Positions 42,727-54,872 are shown, numbered from the stretch's first letter. The stretch: 64,000 nt of DNA from Calamus simplicifolius (GCA_900491605.1 UESW01003829.1:208077-272076); one strand, 5' to 3'. The notes: a model not told the origin generated them from the sequence alone. Program-made: numbers and translations.

Positions 42727-43065
42727 TTGCATGTTTCTTTGTCCAATGGTAACTAATTTTATACTTGCATCATTTTGTGTATCAGAATTAGCAACAGTTT
42801 TATTTGGATGCAGTTTTTTAACTGAGCAACAGCTACCTTTCTCTGAAACATATTGATGAGCACTTGCAGCAATTTTTCGAATTTCTCTCAACTTTCTATT
42901 TTCTTCATGAAGTTTATGTAGTTGATCAAGTAATGATTTTCTTTCCTCAACATCTTCTCTTTGTTGTTGATTCAGTTTTTTTTGTTCTTCTAACAATTGT
43001 TCTAAGATTTTGCTTGTTTTCGTTCTTCTTGGAAGATTGAAATAGATTTTAGGGGTAACCATACC
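42727..43065 (-). pseudogene. Coiled-coil exon of the CACTA gene, cut by a second CACTA end
   Basis: The minus-strand frame MVTPKIYFNLPRR then a strong coiled coil (ILEQLLEEQKKLNQQQREDV, LLDQLHKLHEENRKLREI) ends at a donor GTATGT near 42,726. The apparent first residues upstream of MVTP come from the neighbouring CACTA terminus, so the true 5' part is missing. Confidence 0.62.
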
Positions 43066-43071
43066 TCCAAC

Positions 43072-44435
43072 CACTACGAGAAAAATGAGCATTTGTGGCG
43101 AACTTATAACGATGACTTATTGTCGTTGTTATAGGTTCCCTTGTTACGGTGAAATAAATATTACAATCTTCGTAATAAATATTTATTACGGAGACAAACT
43201 ATTTCATCATAATAACCATACTTTTAACGGCGAAATATAAGGTCATCGTTATAGATAGAGTTTTTACTTAAAAAATAATTATTTTAATTAAAGTTATTAC
43301 GACGGAAACATATTTCATCGTAATATCTCTACTTATCACAGTGAAATCTAATTTTGCCGTTATAGATAGAGTTTTTTATTTTAAAAAAATATTTATTTTA
43401 ATTCAAGATATTACAACGAAAAAAGTTTCATCATAATATCGCCACTTATAACGGTGACATATAAATTCGCCGTTATAGATAGTGTTTTATTTAAAAAATA
43501 ATTATTTTAATTCAACATAATACGATGAAAAACATATTTCACCAAAATATATATTTGTAACGGCGAAATATTTTTTCACCATAATAGATAGAGTTTTTAT
43601 TTTAAAAATAATTAGTTTAATTCAAGATATTAATAGGGAGCAGATTTTATTTTTGTTTTTGTTTTTGTTTTTCACACTATTACGGCAAAAAATAAATTTC
43701 GTTGTAATATGGAGCAGATTTTATTTTTATTTTTTGTTCTATTACGATGAAACATTATTTTCGCCGTAATATGGAGCGGATTTTATTTTTATTTTTTCTT
43801 TGTGCTATTATTTGTAACGGCGACATCTAAATGTTGCCATAATAGGGTGAGAGTTTATTTTTTTGGTGATATTACGGTGAAAAATATATTTCATCGTAAT
43901 ATGGAGTAGATTTTATTTTATTTTTATTTTTTGTTCTAATACGACAAAAAATAGTTTTCACCGTAATAGGGAGCATATTTTATTTTTATTTTTATTTGTG
44001 CTATTACGGCGAAAAAAATTTTCACCGTAATAGGGAGCAAATTTTATTTTTATTTTTCTTCGTGCTATTACGACGAAATAGAATAAGTTGCTTTGTAATG
44101 GCAACAGATAGATGTTGCCGTAACTGGTGAGAGTATATTTTTTTAATTTTTGCTCTATTACGAAGAAAAATATTTGTTCGTCGTGATAAGTTGATTTGTA
44201 ATGACGACAGTTAGATGTTGTCGTAATAGGATCAAAGTATATTTTTTTATTTTTTGCTATTATGGCGAAAAAATTTTTGCGCCATAATAAGGTAATTTAT
44301 AACGACAAAATTTTAATGTCGTCGTAATATGTGAGAGTATATTTTTTTATTTTTGTGCTATTACGGCAAAAATACAATTATCGCCATAGTAAGTTGAATT
44401 ATTACAACAAAAATTAATCGTTGTAATAAGATCAC
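43072..44435. mobile_element. CACTA left end with TTACGGCGAAA subterminal repeats
   Basis: The terminus CACTACGAGAAAAATGAGC begins at 43,072, in coding sequence of the previous element. About 1.3 kb of degenerate direct and inverted copies of TTACGGCGAAA / TTTCGCCGTAATA follow, separated by T-rich spacers. No right terminus was found, so the element may continue rightward. Confidence 0.68.
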
Positions 44436-44760
44436 ACTCGGCCCGGTAAAGATATTTGTCCCCGTTTTTCCTCTTTTCCCTGAAACCCTTCCGCAATTTT
44501 CTTCTCTTCTTCCTGAAACCCCACGAGCTCCCCTCTGCAAAATTGAGACTCCGTCAAGCTCCCCTCCGCAAATCTGAGACCCCCGCGAGCTCCCCTTCGC
44601 AAATCTGAGACTTCGTCAGCTCCCCTCCGCAAATCTGAGACCCCCACGAGCTCCTCTCCGTCGTGAACCTTCGGACACCGGAACCCTCCCTCGCTGCCTT
44701 TAAAACTCTACCGTATAGAAGCAAAAACAAATCTGGGTAAGCTCTCTCTTTCCCTGTTAT
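44436..44760 (+). other. Possible transcript leader of the CACTA element, with 31-bp repeats
   Basis: Pyrimidine-rich sequence with about four to five units of roughly 30 bp (AGCTCCCCTCCGCAAATCTGAGAC, 44,520-44,655), ending near a donor-like CTGGGTAAGCTC at about 44,735. In CACTA elements a 5' leader follows the subterminal repeats, which would fit. No ORF follows that I can assign. Confidence 0.35.
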
Positions 44761-46722
44761 GGTTTTATTGATCTCCTTCGATATATTTTTATTGCTCCTG
44801 GGTATTTCCTCAGTCTCCGTCTCCGTCTCCGTCTCCGTCTGAGAGGCATCTCAAATATAGAGAGGGAGAGGGAAAGAGAGATTGAGAGAGAGGAGGAGGA
44901 AGGAGAATCATATTCTATGATTTACTAGTACTTGCAATCCTACTTATGGTATTTAGCATCATCTGAGCATATATTTTGTATTCAACCATGTCCACTTGTT
45001 TACCTTTCCTTTCGGTATGTTACCTAGCATGTGTTCACACTTCATCATTAGATACCTTGTAAACCTTATGGCAACTAAACCTCACTCACAGTTAAATTAG
45101 TGGTGTATGATACACCTCAAGGTTAAAGAGGAATGATAAATAAATTAGTATAGCGGAAGAGGAATGATAATTTAATTAGTATAGCAGCTTACAGTAGTTT
45201 ATTGCTATAGAGCATAGAATAATCATTATGTTGATTATTAAATGAATAGGGCATCATTTAAGAAAATTAAATCCACACCATCATGCAGATATCAATGGAG
45301 AACCATACCTGCAATAGGTATACAAAGATGGGAAGCAACCTCTTCGACATGTATAAAAGCCTAAAGCCCAGCTGTTGCAAAGGAAGCAAGTTTTGTTTAT
45401 AAGATGGAAATATTAGAAATCAACAAAAGCTTAGATAGAGGTGTTATTCAAACAAGTGTCATTTTGTTCTTTATTTATGAGCTGAAAGCATATTTATCAG
45501 CAGGCATATCACATGGATGTTATGCACAACATAATTAATGTGGAATGCATGGCATCTGTAGAGATGTAAGACATGCTCTATGAATTATTTAAGCAGTTTT
45601 TTTACCAACATTCTCCATTGAAGCTGACCCCATGTTAGAGATTTATACACAGAGAAGGGAACCAAAAAGCAAAGAAGAAAAGAAAATCAACAGACAATGA
45701 CATTTCAAATGTACATGAACCAAATTTTAATAAGCAGAAAAAATCTTATAGGCAAAGTGTACATAGCAAAAAATCTGTATGGTTATCATTTAAGTTTAAA
45801 GCACGTGAAAGGACTAAAGCATCCATAATATTCCATATTATCAGAATAATACGGTAAGAGATTATGTGTTAGGTGGAGTGGAAGAGTGGAGTATTTACTG
45901 CTTTGGGTTAAGGACATGTCAGAGAGAACATAATTACAGGAATGATAGGAAGTTTGAAATATAGAAATTTGAAAGAACACCTAAAAATCCTGCAAAAATT
46001 ACAGGAAAATCAACAAATTTTCAAATATCAGAAAAAGAAAATAAATCTTGTACTGACAAGGACATTCAGGATGCCAGCAGGTTGATTGGTTCAACTTTGA
46101 ATGAGTTGAGCCTAGTCATATTGTACTTAAAATAGCATATTGGATCTTCACTGGAGTTGCTGCTTCATGTGCACCTAGCAGACAAAAGCAAAAAACAAGC
46201 CCTGGTCTGCAGGATGATAACGGCCAGGTAGATTTGCATGTTTAAGAAAATAAACATTTGTACTGTATAAAAGTGTCTTTAAATCTTATTTACGAATGAA
46301 GAGAACAAAAAGGAGAAATCATATTTAAATTGGATCTTCAGGATTAATGCCATGGACTGCCTTTCTCTGTCATATCTGACCAGTTCCATCTGGATTAGAT
46401 CTAACATTGCTGGACTCTTTCAGCTTGATTTTGGAATTGAGTCTTGATGAGGAACATATTGATTGAGGTCAAATCAATCAGTTTCAATTGGCCCATTTAG
46501 ACCGGTCACGATCCAACTATAAGAGCAAAATCCTTTGGAGATTTCAAGCGCTCAGTAGCATTCCATCATGGGAGGAAAAACAGTGGATTTAAATCATCAC
46601 TAAGTAAGCTTAAAGTAAGAGAGGATGGTGAAAGCAGCAAGCCAGCATAGTTTATCCGAGCCACAACTGGATGGCCCCTATTTCCAGTCATCTTCGGCCA
46701 CCTGTCTCCTTGTCTCGGATAC
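44761..46722. other. AT-rich intergenic DNA
   Basis: No supported gene. GTCTCC hexamers (about 44,812-44,838) and a GA-rich tract (44,855-44,905) are the only structured parts. The last five bases, GATAC, are the target duplication of the solo LTR. Confidence 0.5.
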
Positions 46723-48328
46723 TGTAAACCCCCGGTAATTTAATTGTGGGGAGGTTAACTCTCGGTATTAATTGGGGTGGCACCTAGTGTTATTATGACA
46801 TTTAAGTTCCCTGTATGTCGCTTGGATTCTCGAGTCGCGTCTGATGGGTTTTCGAATCCTTGGGCTGAAGCGTTGCATAGGGAATTATTTATATGATGGA
46901 GGGGGGACTCCCTCCATCATCGTGGCGCGTCCGCTTCCATCAGGTAATCCCCTGATCTAGAGAGAGAGAGCCCAAGAGAGAGAGAGCCCAAGAGAGAGAG
47001 ATAGCCGGGAGAGAGAGAGAGATAGTCGGAAGAGAGAGAGATAGTGTTCGAGAGCCTGAGAGAGAGAGAAAGAGAACCAGAGAGAGATACAGAGTGAGCG
47101 CAGGAGACTGTGTAGCAGGAAACCCGGTCGTCCCCCTTGGTTCAGGCCCGGCGGCGTGCTCGCCGCCGCGCCGGGCCTGATACTTGGCCGACGACTCCGC
47201 CGGTGCCGGGGGAGGCGTCCGGCGGGGTGGTGGTGGAGAGAGAGAGGAGAGGGAGGGCCAATTGGCCCTCCTCTGGCGCGGTGGGCTTCCGCCGGTTGGT
47301 TCGGGCCCGGCGGCGTGCTCGCCGCCTCGCCGGGCCCGAGGTTAGGCCTATCGCCTCCACCGGCGCCGGGCGTGCGTCCAGTGGAGGTCCGACCGGCCAA
47401 GGTGGCCGGCCGTGCCGCCGGCACAGCTCCGTGCCGCGCGGGTGAGTTGTTGACGCTGCGAGAAATTGAGGGAGAGGGAAGGAGTTTGGCGGCCGGCCGC
47501 GGCGGCGGCCGGCTCTGGCCCGGCCACCGGCGGCCGGGCCGCCCTCAATTTGGCCGGCGGCGGCCCCGGCCGCTGGCCATGTTCCCGTCCCCTGTTTGGT
47601 GAAACAGGGGATCGGGAGGGATAATATGTTGAACCGGACCGGCTGGGCCGGCCGGTTCAGGCCTTTTGGGCCGTGCAGCATAGAAAGTTTGGGCTGATTT
47701 TTGGGCCTGTTGCGGGTCGGGATTAGAAAATTAATTATATGGCTAGAATCTTGGTAAATTCTAGTTTCATGGGGTATTTTTAATTCCCCAATCGGGTGTG
47801 TGTAGTGGGAGATATTCGAGCCCAAAGTAGGGCCCGTGAACTAGTCTGGGTAGAAATTCTAAGGGTCATTTTAATATTCCTTGCTAATCAATTAATTGTG
47901 TAAATGATCCTGTAGGTGCTCAGACATCTGACTAGCTTATTTATACCTGTTAGATTGCGTACTGAGGTAAGTAGGCCAGTTATCAGTATTTAATAATTGA
48001 TTCATGAATGTTTAAATTGCGAATTGTGATGTGAAGAATTGTAATTGGCTAAATTGTAAGTAGATGTATATTATGAATACATGGCTGTTTATGTGCTATG
48101 ATTTCATATGAGGATGCTATGCATGAGAGATGCAGTTATTATGACATTGATGTGATATATTACATGCAATTGTTCAGTAGGTATAATCCACTGTTTATGC
48201 AATATTGAGTTGTTATTGACATGATGAGTGCATGTGATGTGAGGTACTGTTATGTGTTACCGCGGTCCTCCTTTATCCTGTCATACCACACACACGTCCA
48301 GAGGACGTGTTCGAGTGGATTTCGACAT

Positions 48329-48600
48329 GGCGTGACCCTGGTATCTCGACCTTTCGGTAGGGGGGATGCTTTAAGGGAATGCTTGTTGGTACATTATTGG
48401 CGTGACCCTGGTATCTCGACCTTTCGGTAGGGGGATGCTTTAAGGGAATGCTTGTTGGTACATTATTGGCGTGACCCTGGTATCTCGACCTTTCAGTAAG
48501 GGGGGTGCTTTAAGGGAATGCTTGTTAGTACGTTATTGGCGTGACCCTGGTATCTTGACCTTTCAGTAGGGGGATGCTTTAAGGGGATGCTGGCTGGTAC
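48329..48600 (+). repeat. Tandem repeat of about 73 bp inside the solo LTR (four units)
   Basis: TTGGCGTGACCCTGGTATCT followed by CGACCTTTC, a TAGGGGGATGCTTTAAGGG string and GTTGGTACATTA. Units begin near 48,329, 48,399, 48,468 and 48,538. Confidence 0.85.
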
Positions 48601-48724
48601 ACTATTGAGATATTGCAGGGTCGTGGGTCACATTCACAGTTACCAGTGAGAGTATAAACAGTGGGTTTACTTATAGTACAATTGAGCGGTTATGGATGCA
48701 AATGATTGGTATTATATTCATAAG

Positions 48725-49085
48725 TGCCGCCGTGGTTCTCCTTTGCTATGGCCATACACATCTAGAGGATGTGCTCAGATGAGGCATTGCAGGGCCGTGG
48801 GACACGCATGATATAATACTTACATTGCATAATGGAGTGATTGTGAATGCAAAAGAATGAATTATATTGATATGTGCCGCCACGGTTCTCCTTTGTTATG
48901 GGGCATTGCAGGGCCGTGGGACACATATAATATAATATGACAATGAATTGTTTATATGCACTGATAATTTGCTATGATATAATACAACAATGATGAGTGC
49001 AAATGATTTGAATTATATTTATATGTGCCACCGCGGCTCTCCTTTGTTATGGGGCATTGCAGGGCCGTGGGACACATATGATATA
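48725..49085 (+). repeat. Second tandem repeat inside the solo LTR
   Basis: TGTGCCGCCGTGGTTCTCCT and GGGGCATTGCAGGGCCGTGG followed by GACACATAT blocks recur about three times at 120-160 bp spacing (near 48,725, 48,875 and 49,025). Confidence 0.75.
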
Positions 49086-49643
49086 ATATAACAATGATGG
49101 GTTTACTTACATTGCATGTTTGAGTATTTGTGAAATGTTTATGCATGCAGATCATTTATATGCTTATTGATTGCTATGCTATGATTTGACTGTATAACGT
49201 GGTTTACTTACTGAGTGTAATCTCATAAAAATATTATAATGTTTTTGCCATAGGACCATGAGATTTGAGAATAACATGTTGGAGTGATGGACCTCAACTC
49301 AAATAAAATATAGATTTTGTTTTATTGCTATACCAGTGTATTTATGTGTAGGGCTTGATGTCCAGACTATATTATGGTGGTGTGTAAGGAACCATAGGTT
49401 CGTTGGAGCTTCTATTTAAAATAAAGTGGATTCATATGTTGATGTAACCCCTATAATGCTTATGTGTAGGGCTTGTAGCCCAAATCTTTAGTTATGGATT
49501 GTATTAAAGACATGGACTTGAATGATATATAGGTTGTTGCTTTTCTTGAATTCAGTGTCATGTTTCGGGACGCCTTGCGTGCCCGGCACGCGGCGGGTTG
49601 TCACCCTAGCTCAAAATTTTTGGATCTGGGGCGTGACAGATAC

Positions 49644-50401
49644 CTCTGGATCCGTCCCGGCCTGGCACTGGATGGCGGACCTTGTCTTAGCACCGTCTCG
49701 GCTTCATCCCCGAATCCGTGGATGGTTCAACTTTCGGATCTCCCCGACAGCTGCTCCCGTCTCCTGACTCCGCGGCCTAAGCCCCTAGCGAGCTTCCTCT
49801 CGGGGAGGTGGCTGGGTGAGGAAGTTAGGAAAGGCTACGGAGGGACTATTCTATGGTCACTAAGCTATTATCAAATGCCACCAGCACGCGGACTATTTCA
49901 TAGTGCATGGCATTAATAGTAGGCGAGGCCCACCAAGAGTCCTACATAAAGCAAGATCGGTTTACGTGCATGGATTTGGAAGCCATGCACTGCATGAGCA
50001 ATTTCGATCGGCCTTCAAATAGGATCCGACTCGGCTTTCGGTTTTTGCATCCTTAGCTGCTTTCAATGGCTCCAGGTCGGTCTCGGTAGCCACCTATGCA
50101 GTACCTCAGTAAAGTGTGTATATCTGGCCCCACTCCGCGTAAAACAACAAAAAGATAGCGTTGGAGAAACATATCTAGCAAGCATCGTGATGACTGCCCA
50201 TGTCCTGCCATAGCCTACAGCAAATGTTCAAATCAAGCAGCACCCATCAACCAGCTATAGCCATCCACTTCGACGGGACTTGACCTGCATCCCTGACATG
50301 CCAAAGAAGGAAGCAAGCATTGCTGCTATCACCTTAAATGCTCTAACAAGTGGCAGCACCCCAAGCCTCATAGACATCAGCTCTGATTCTTCACCCATAA
50401 A
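49644..50401. other. Unassigned DNA between solo LTR and CACTA end
   Basis: Mixed composition; frames of 118 codons (49,560-49,916) and 85 codons (minus, 50,255-50,512) match nothing I know. The first of these starts inside the LTR, so it is not a native gene. Confidence 0.45.
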
Positions 50402-51275
50402 CACTACAAGAAAATAATGAAATAGCGATGCAATTTTAGCGACGCAAAGATGCGTCGCTAAAATTGCGATTACATTGCGACGCCTCCGCGTCAAAAAAAT
50501 ATTGCGACGCATTAGCGACTCAATAAACCATAAAATTAAAAAAAATAATTTTTAAATTTAGCGACGCAAAAATGCATCGCAATATTTATAAAATGTATTT
50601 TTTAAATATTATTAAAGGAATAAAATATTGTGATGCAGCTAAGTGCGTCGTAATGTTTTTAAAAAAATTAATTATGTTAAATAGCGACGCATTAGCGACG
50701 CAATAAACATAAATAAGAAAAAATATATTTAATATAGTGACGCAAAAATTGCATCGCAAATATTAATAATAAAATTGATTTTTATAAAATATAATTATGA
50801 AATAAAAATATTGCGACGCAACTCAGTGCGTCGCAATATATTTAAAAACATAATAATTTTAAATAGCGATGCATTAGCGATGCAATAGATCAAAAAATTA
50901 TAAAAATTAATTTTAATTTAGCGACGCACTAATTGCATCGCAATTATTTTAAATAAAATTAATTTTTATAAATATTAATATGAAAAAAAATATTGCGACG
51001 CAAAACAGTGTGTTGCAATGTTTTTAAAAAACTTAATTATTTTAAATAGCGACGCAATAAACCAGAAAAATATAAAAATTATTTTTAAATTTAGCGATGC
51101 AATAATTGCATCGCAATTAATTTAAATAAAATTTATTTTAAGAAAATAGTATTATGAAATAAAAATATTGTGACGCATTAATTTGCGTCGTTAAATAAAT
51201 TTTTTTTATTACTTTACAGTTTTATTGCATCGCTATTACGTCGCTAATTAACATATTTATTTTTAACAAAACATT
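50402..51275 (+). mobile_element. CACTA left end with GCGACGCA subterminal repeats, about 180-bp period
   Basis: The terminus CACTACAAGAAAA begins at 50,402. AGCGACGCA / TGCGTCGCAA motifs follow, organised in four larger units. The palindromic CGACGCATTAGCGACGCAATA core recurs near 50,503, 50,681, 50,866 and 51,044 (178-185 bp apart). The motif is the same as in the element ending at 16,139. The right end is not in the window. Confidence 0.75.
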
Positions 51276-53705
51276 GCGACAGTCCGAGATCGATCGTCGC
51301 CGACCGGGATCGATCATGGCTTCAATCGATCGCAACCATCGGGTCATCGCCGATCGGATCGATCGCGATAGTCCGAGATCGATCGTCGCCTACCGGGATC
51401 GATCATGGCTTGGATCGATGGCAACCGTCGGATCATCGCTGATCGAGATCGATCATGGCTTCGATCGATCGCAACCGTCGGATTGTCACCGATCCGATCG
51501 ATCGCGACAATCCAAGATCGGTAGTCGCCGACCGGGATCGATCATGGCTTCGATCGATCGCAACCCTCGATCGTCACCGATCCAATTGATCACGATGGTC
51601 CGAGATCGGTCGTCGCTGATCAGGATCGATCATGGCTTGGATCGATCGCAACCGTCGGATCATCGCCGACCGGGATCGATCATGGCTTTGATCGATCGCA
51701 ACCGTCGGATTATCGCCGATCCGATCGATCGCCACGGTCCGAGATAGGTCGTCGCCGATCGGGATTGATCATGGCTTGGATCGATCGCAACCGTCGGATC
51801 ATCGCTGACCGGGATCGATCATGGCTTGGATCGATCGCAACCGTCGGATCATCGCCGATCGGGATTGATCATGGCTTCGATCGATCGCAACCGTTGGATC
51901 ATCGCCGATCCGATCGATCGCCACGGTCTGAGAGAGGTCGTCGCCGACCGGGATCAATCATGGCTTGGATCGATTGTAACCGTCGAATCGTCGCCGACCG
52001 AGATCGATCATGGCTTGGATCGATCGCAACGTTGGATCATCGCCGACCGGGATCGATCATGGCTTTGATCGATCGCAACTGTTAGATCGTCGCCGATCTG
52101 ATCGATTGCCATGGTCCGAGATAGGTCGTCGCTGACCGAGATCGATCATGGCTTGGATCGATCGCAACCGTCGGATCGTCACCGACCGGGATCGATCATG
52201 GCTTGGATCGATCGCAACCGTCGGATCATCGCCGACCGGGATCAGTCATGGCTTCGATCGATCACAACCGTTGGATCATCACCGACCGAGATCGATCATG
52301 GCTTCGATCGATCGTAACCGTCGGATTGTTGCTGATCCGATCAATCGCCACGGTCCAAGATAGGTCATCGCCGACCGGGATCGATCATGGCTTGGATCGA
52401 TCGCAACCGTCGGATCGTCGCCGACCAGGATCGATCATGGCTTGGATCAATCGCAACCGTCGGATCATCGCCGACTGGGATCGATCATGGCTTCGATCGA
52501 TCGCAACCGTTGGATCATCGCTGATCCGATTGATCGCGACGGTCCGAGATAGGTCGACGCCGACCGGGATCAATCATGGCTTAGATCGATCGCAACCGTC
52601 GGATCGTCGCCGATCGGGATCGATCATGGCTTGGATCGATCGCAACCGTCGGATACTCACCGACCGGGATCGATTATGGCTTGGATCGATCGCAACCATT
52701 GGATCGTCGCCGATCCGATTGATCGCGACTGTCCGAAATAGGTCGATGCCGACTGGGATCGATCATGGCTTAGATCGATCGCAACCATTGGATCATCGCT
52801 GACCGGGATCGATCATGGCTTGGATCGATCACAACCGTCGGATCGTCACCGATCTGATCAATCGCGAGGGCCCGAGATAGGTCATCGCCGACCGGGATCG
52901 ATCATGGCTTGGATCGATCGCAACCGTCGGATCGTCGCTGACCAGGATCGATCATGGCTTGGATCGATCGCAACCATCGGATCATCGCCGATCGGGATCG
53001 ATCATGGCTTCGATCGATCGCAACCGTCAGATCGTCGCCGATCCGATCGATCGCGATGGTCTGAGATAGGTCAACGCCGATCAAGATCGATCATGGCTTG
53101 GATCGATCGCAACCATCGGATCGTCGCTGACCGGGATCGATCATGGCTTGGATCGATCGCAATCGTCGGATACTCGACGACCGGGATCGATCATAGCTTG
53201 GATCGATCGCAACCGTCGGATCATCGCCGATCCGATCGATCGCCACGGTCCGAGATAGGTCATCGACGATCGGGATCGATCATGGCTTAGATCGATCGCA
53301 ATCGTCGGATCATCGCCGACCGGGATCGATCGTAACCGTCGGATCGTCGCCGACCGGGATCGATCACGGCTTGGATTGATCGCAACCGTCGGATCGTCGC
53401 TGATCCGATCGATCGCGACGGTCCAAGATAGGTCGACACCGACCGGGATCGATCATGGCTTGGATCAATCGCAACTGTCGGATCGTCGCCGACCGGGATC
53501 GATCATGGCTTGGATCGATCGCAACCATCGCATACTTGCCGACCGGGATCGATCATCGCTTGGATTGATCGCAACCGTCAGATCATCGCCGACCGGGATC
53601 GATCATGGCTTGGATCGATCGCAACCGTCGTATCATCGCCGACAGGGATCGATCATGGCTTGGATTGATCGAAACCGTCGGATCGTCGCCGATCCGATCG
53701 ATCGC
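51276..53705 (+). repeat. GATC-rich minisatellite, about 50-bp unit, 2.4 kb
   Basis: The basic unit is 50 bp: GATCGATCATGGCTTGGATC, GATCGCAACCGTCGG, ATCATCGCCGACCGG. Every few units a longer variant inserts ATCCGATCGATCGCGACGGT CCGAGATAGGTCGTC-like sequence. I estimate around 40 copies. Each unit carries several GATC sites and ATCGAT palindromes. It directly follows CACTA subterminal repeats and is cut by the Athila LTR at 53,706. Confidence 0.95.
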
Positions 53706-54866
53706 TGATAAACGCATAAATAATTATCATTAAACTTAATTAATAATTTAACGTACCTATTTTTATTTAATATTTTAATATTTTATATAATATTTTTGAT
53801 AAAACCTTATCAGTTTAAAGAGCTCGATTTTAGGGATTTAATGACGCAAACGGCACCCAAATCGGATTTAAGATGAGCTCGGAATTGATTTTATAAGGAT
53901 TTAGCATGGATTTTAAAGCGAAGTCGGCAAACCAAGTGCCGACTTCATCGTTTCTCAGCCAGTTCCTCTGTTTCCGCCGATTCTTCTCTAAATCCAATCT
54001 AATCGTTTCCTCCATTAATTAAGGAATAGATTAGATTGGAAGTTATAAAATTAGACGAATTAAATTCCTTTTGAATGAATTTGAATTTTATTGATTATTT
54101 ATCTAGATTTATCTTGTTATTTTCCTTGCTTCCGTTGCGTTGTTTCTGTTTTGAAACAGACTCCTCCGCGTCAAGGCCGCGTCCGGGGCCTCTACAAATA
54201 GCGCAAAGGGAGTCCAAGGAAGCATCAATCCAGCGCGTTGCATCCAGGAGAGCTCTCGTGCGGTGCCCGTCCAACGATCAGCATCCGTTTCAAGCCGTGA
54301 GGGAGAGATCTGTTCCGCGGCTTGGGAGAATTCTGTTTCCTCTGTTCGTGACTTCTGCATCTGTGTTCCTTGTGGAGGTTGCTATTCTCAGAATCCGTGG
54401 GCGTTGGGGAGTAGCAGTGGAGGCTCCGTTCGCTGCATCTGTGAGTTTCGTGGACGTCTGTTCGTGCCGTGGCTTGGAGACAGAGGAAGATCAAAGGGCC
54501 GGTTCAACGTCTCCTATTCGGTTCAAATTTTATTTCAATTTGTTATTTTTTTTTTCAATGTCATCATTTTTTACTTTATATGAAATAAAATTTTTATTCA
54601 TGAGTAATTATTATTAAATTATATTTAAGTGAAAATAATTTTAGACTGATCTATTCTTTAAAGGGACGGACCGTGATCTACGGGTACGGATCGTGCTCTT
54701 ATAAGATAGACCATATCTTAATTATTTTGCACTACTAATTATTTAATTAATTAAATTTATAATTTATTTCAAGATAATCGCTAAAGTCCCTGTGGAATCG
54801 ATCCCTTACTCTCGCTATCTAATAGTGAAATTAAGGTGTTTAATCGTTGCGCTACGACACGCATCA
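53706..54866 (+). repeat. 5' LTR of the Athila element (1,161 bp)
   Basis: It starts TGATAAACGCATAAATAATT and ends CGACACGCATCA; the PBS follows six bases later. The start recurs at 63,735. The LTR holds a 180-codon chance frame (54,075-54,617) that I do not call a gene. Confidence 0.93.
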
Positions 54867-54872
54867 GATTTT

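Larger units (their letters stand above)
40391..43071 (-). mobile_element. CACTA transposon, left-end part with minus-strand genes
   Basis: The left terminus is CACTACTACAGAAATTT at 40,391. Its subterminal field (40,400-40,860) repeats TAGACTACATTTTTA / GTAGTCTTTA. Minus-strand exons of a typical plant CACTA second gene occupy 41,067-43,070. Coding sequence is cut at 43,071 by another CACTA end, so a second element seems to have inserted into it or truncated it. Confidence 0.72.
46723..49638 (+). mobile_element. Solo LTR, probably Tekay/Del-type gypsy (2,916 bp)
   Basis: It starts TGTAAACCCCCGGTAATTT and ends GGGGCGTGACA, the TGTAACxCCCCG...CGTGACA style of Tekay/Del chromovirus LTRs. GATAC flanks it on both sides (46,718-46,722 and 49,639-49,643), a perfect 5-bp duplication. 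No PBS, PPT or pol is present. Inside are a GA-rich tract (46,957-47,100), a GC-rich block (about 47,140-47,600), and two tandem arrays in the right half. Confidence 0.9.

Noticed and set aside
47156..47602. Possible host GC-rich exon
   Set aside because: Bounded on both sides by the solo LTR and its target duplication.
46957..47825. Pro/Ala/Arg-rich ORFs on both strands
   Set aside because: They lie in the GC-rich part of the solo LTR and overlap each other on opposite strands. Composition explains them.
51274..53708. Several long plus-strand ORFs (up to about 200 codons) rich in DRSQPSD and MAWIDRNRR
   Set aside because: They are the 50-bp minisatellite read in rotating frames. The unit lacks stops in some frames and is not a multiple of three.
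54075..54617. 180-codon ORF in the Athila LTR
   Set aside because: It lies in LTR sequence with overlapping frames on the other strand and no recognisable domain.
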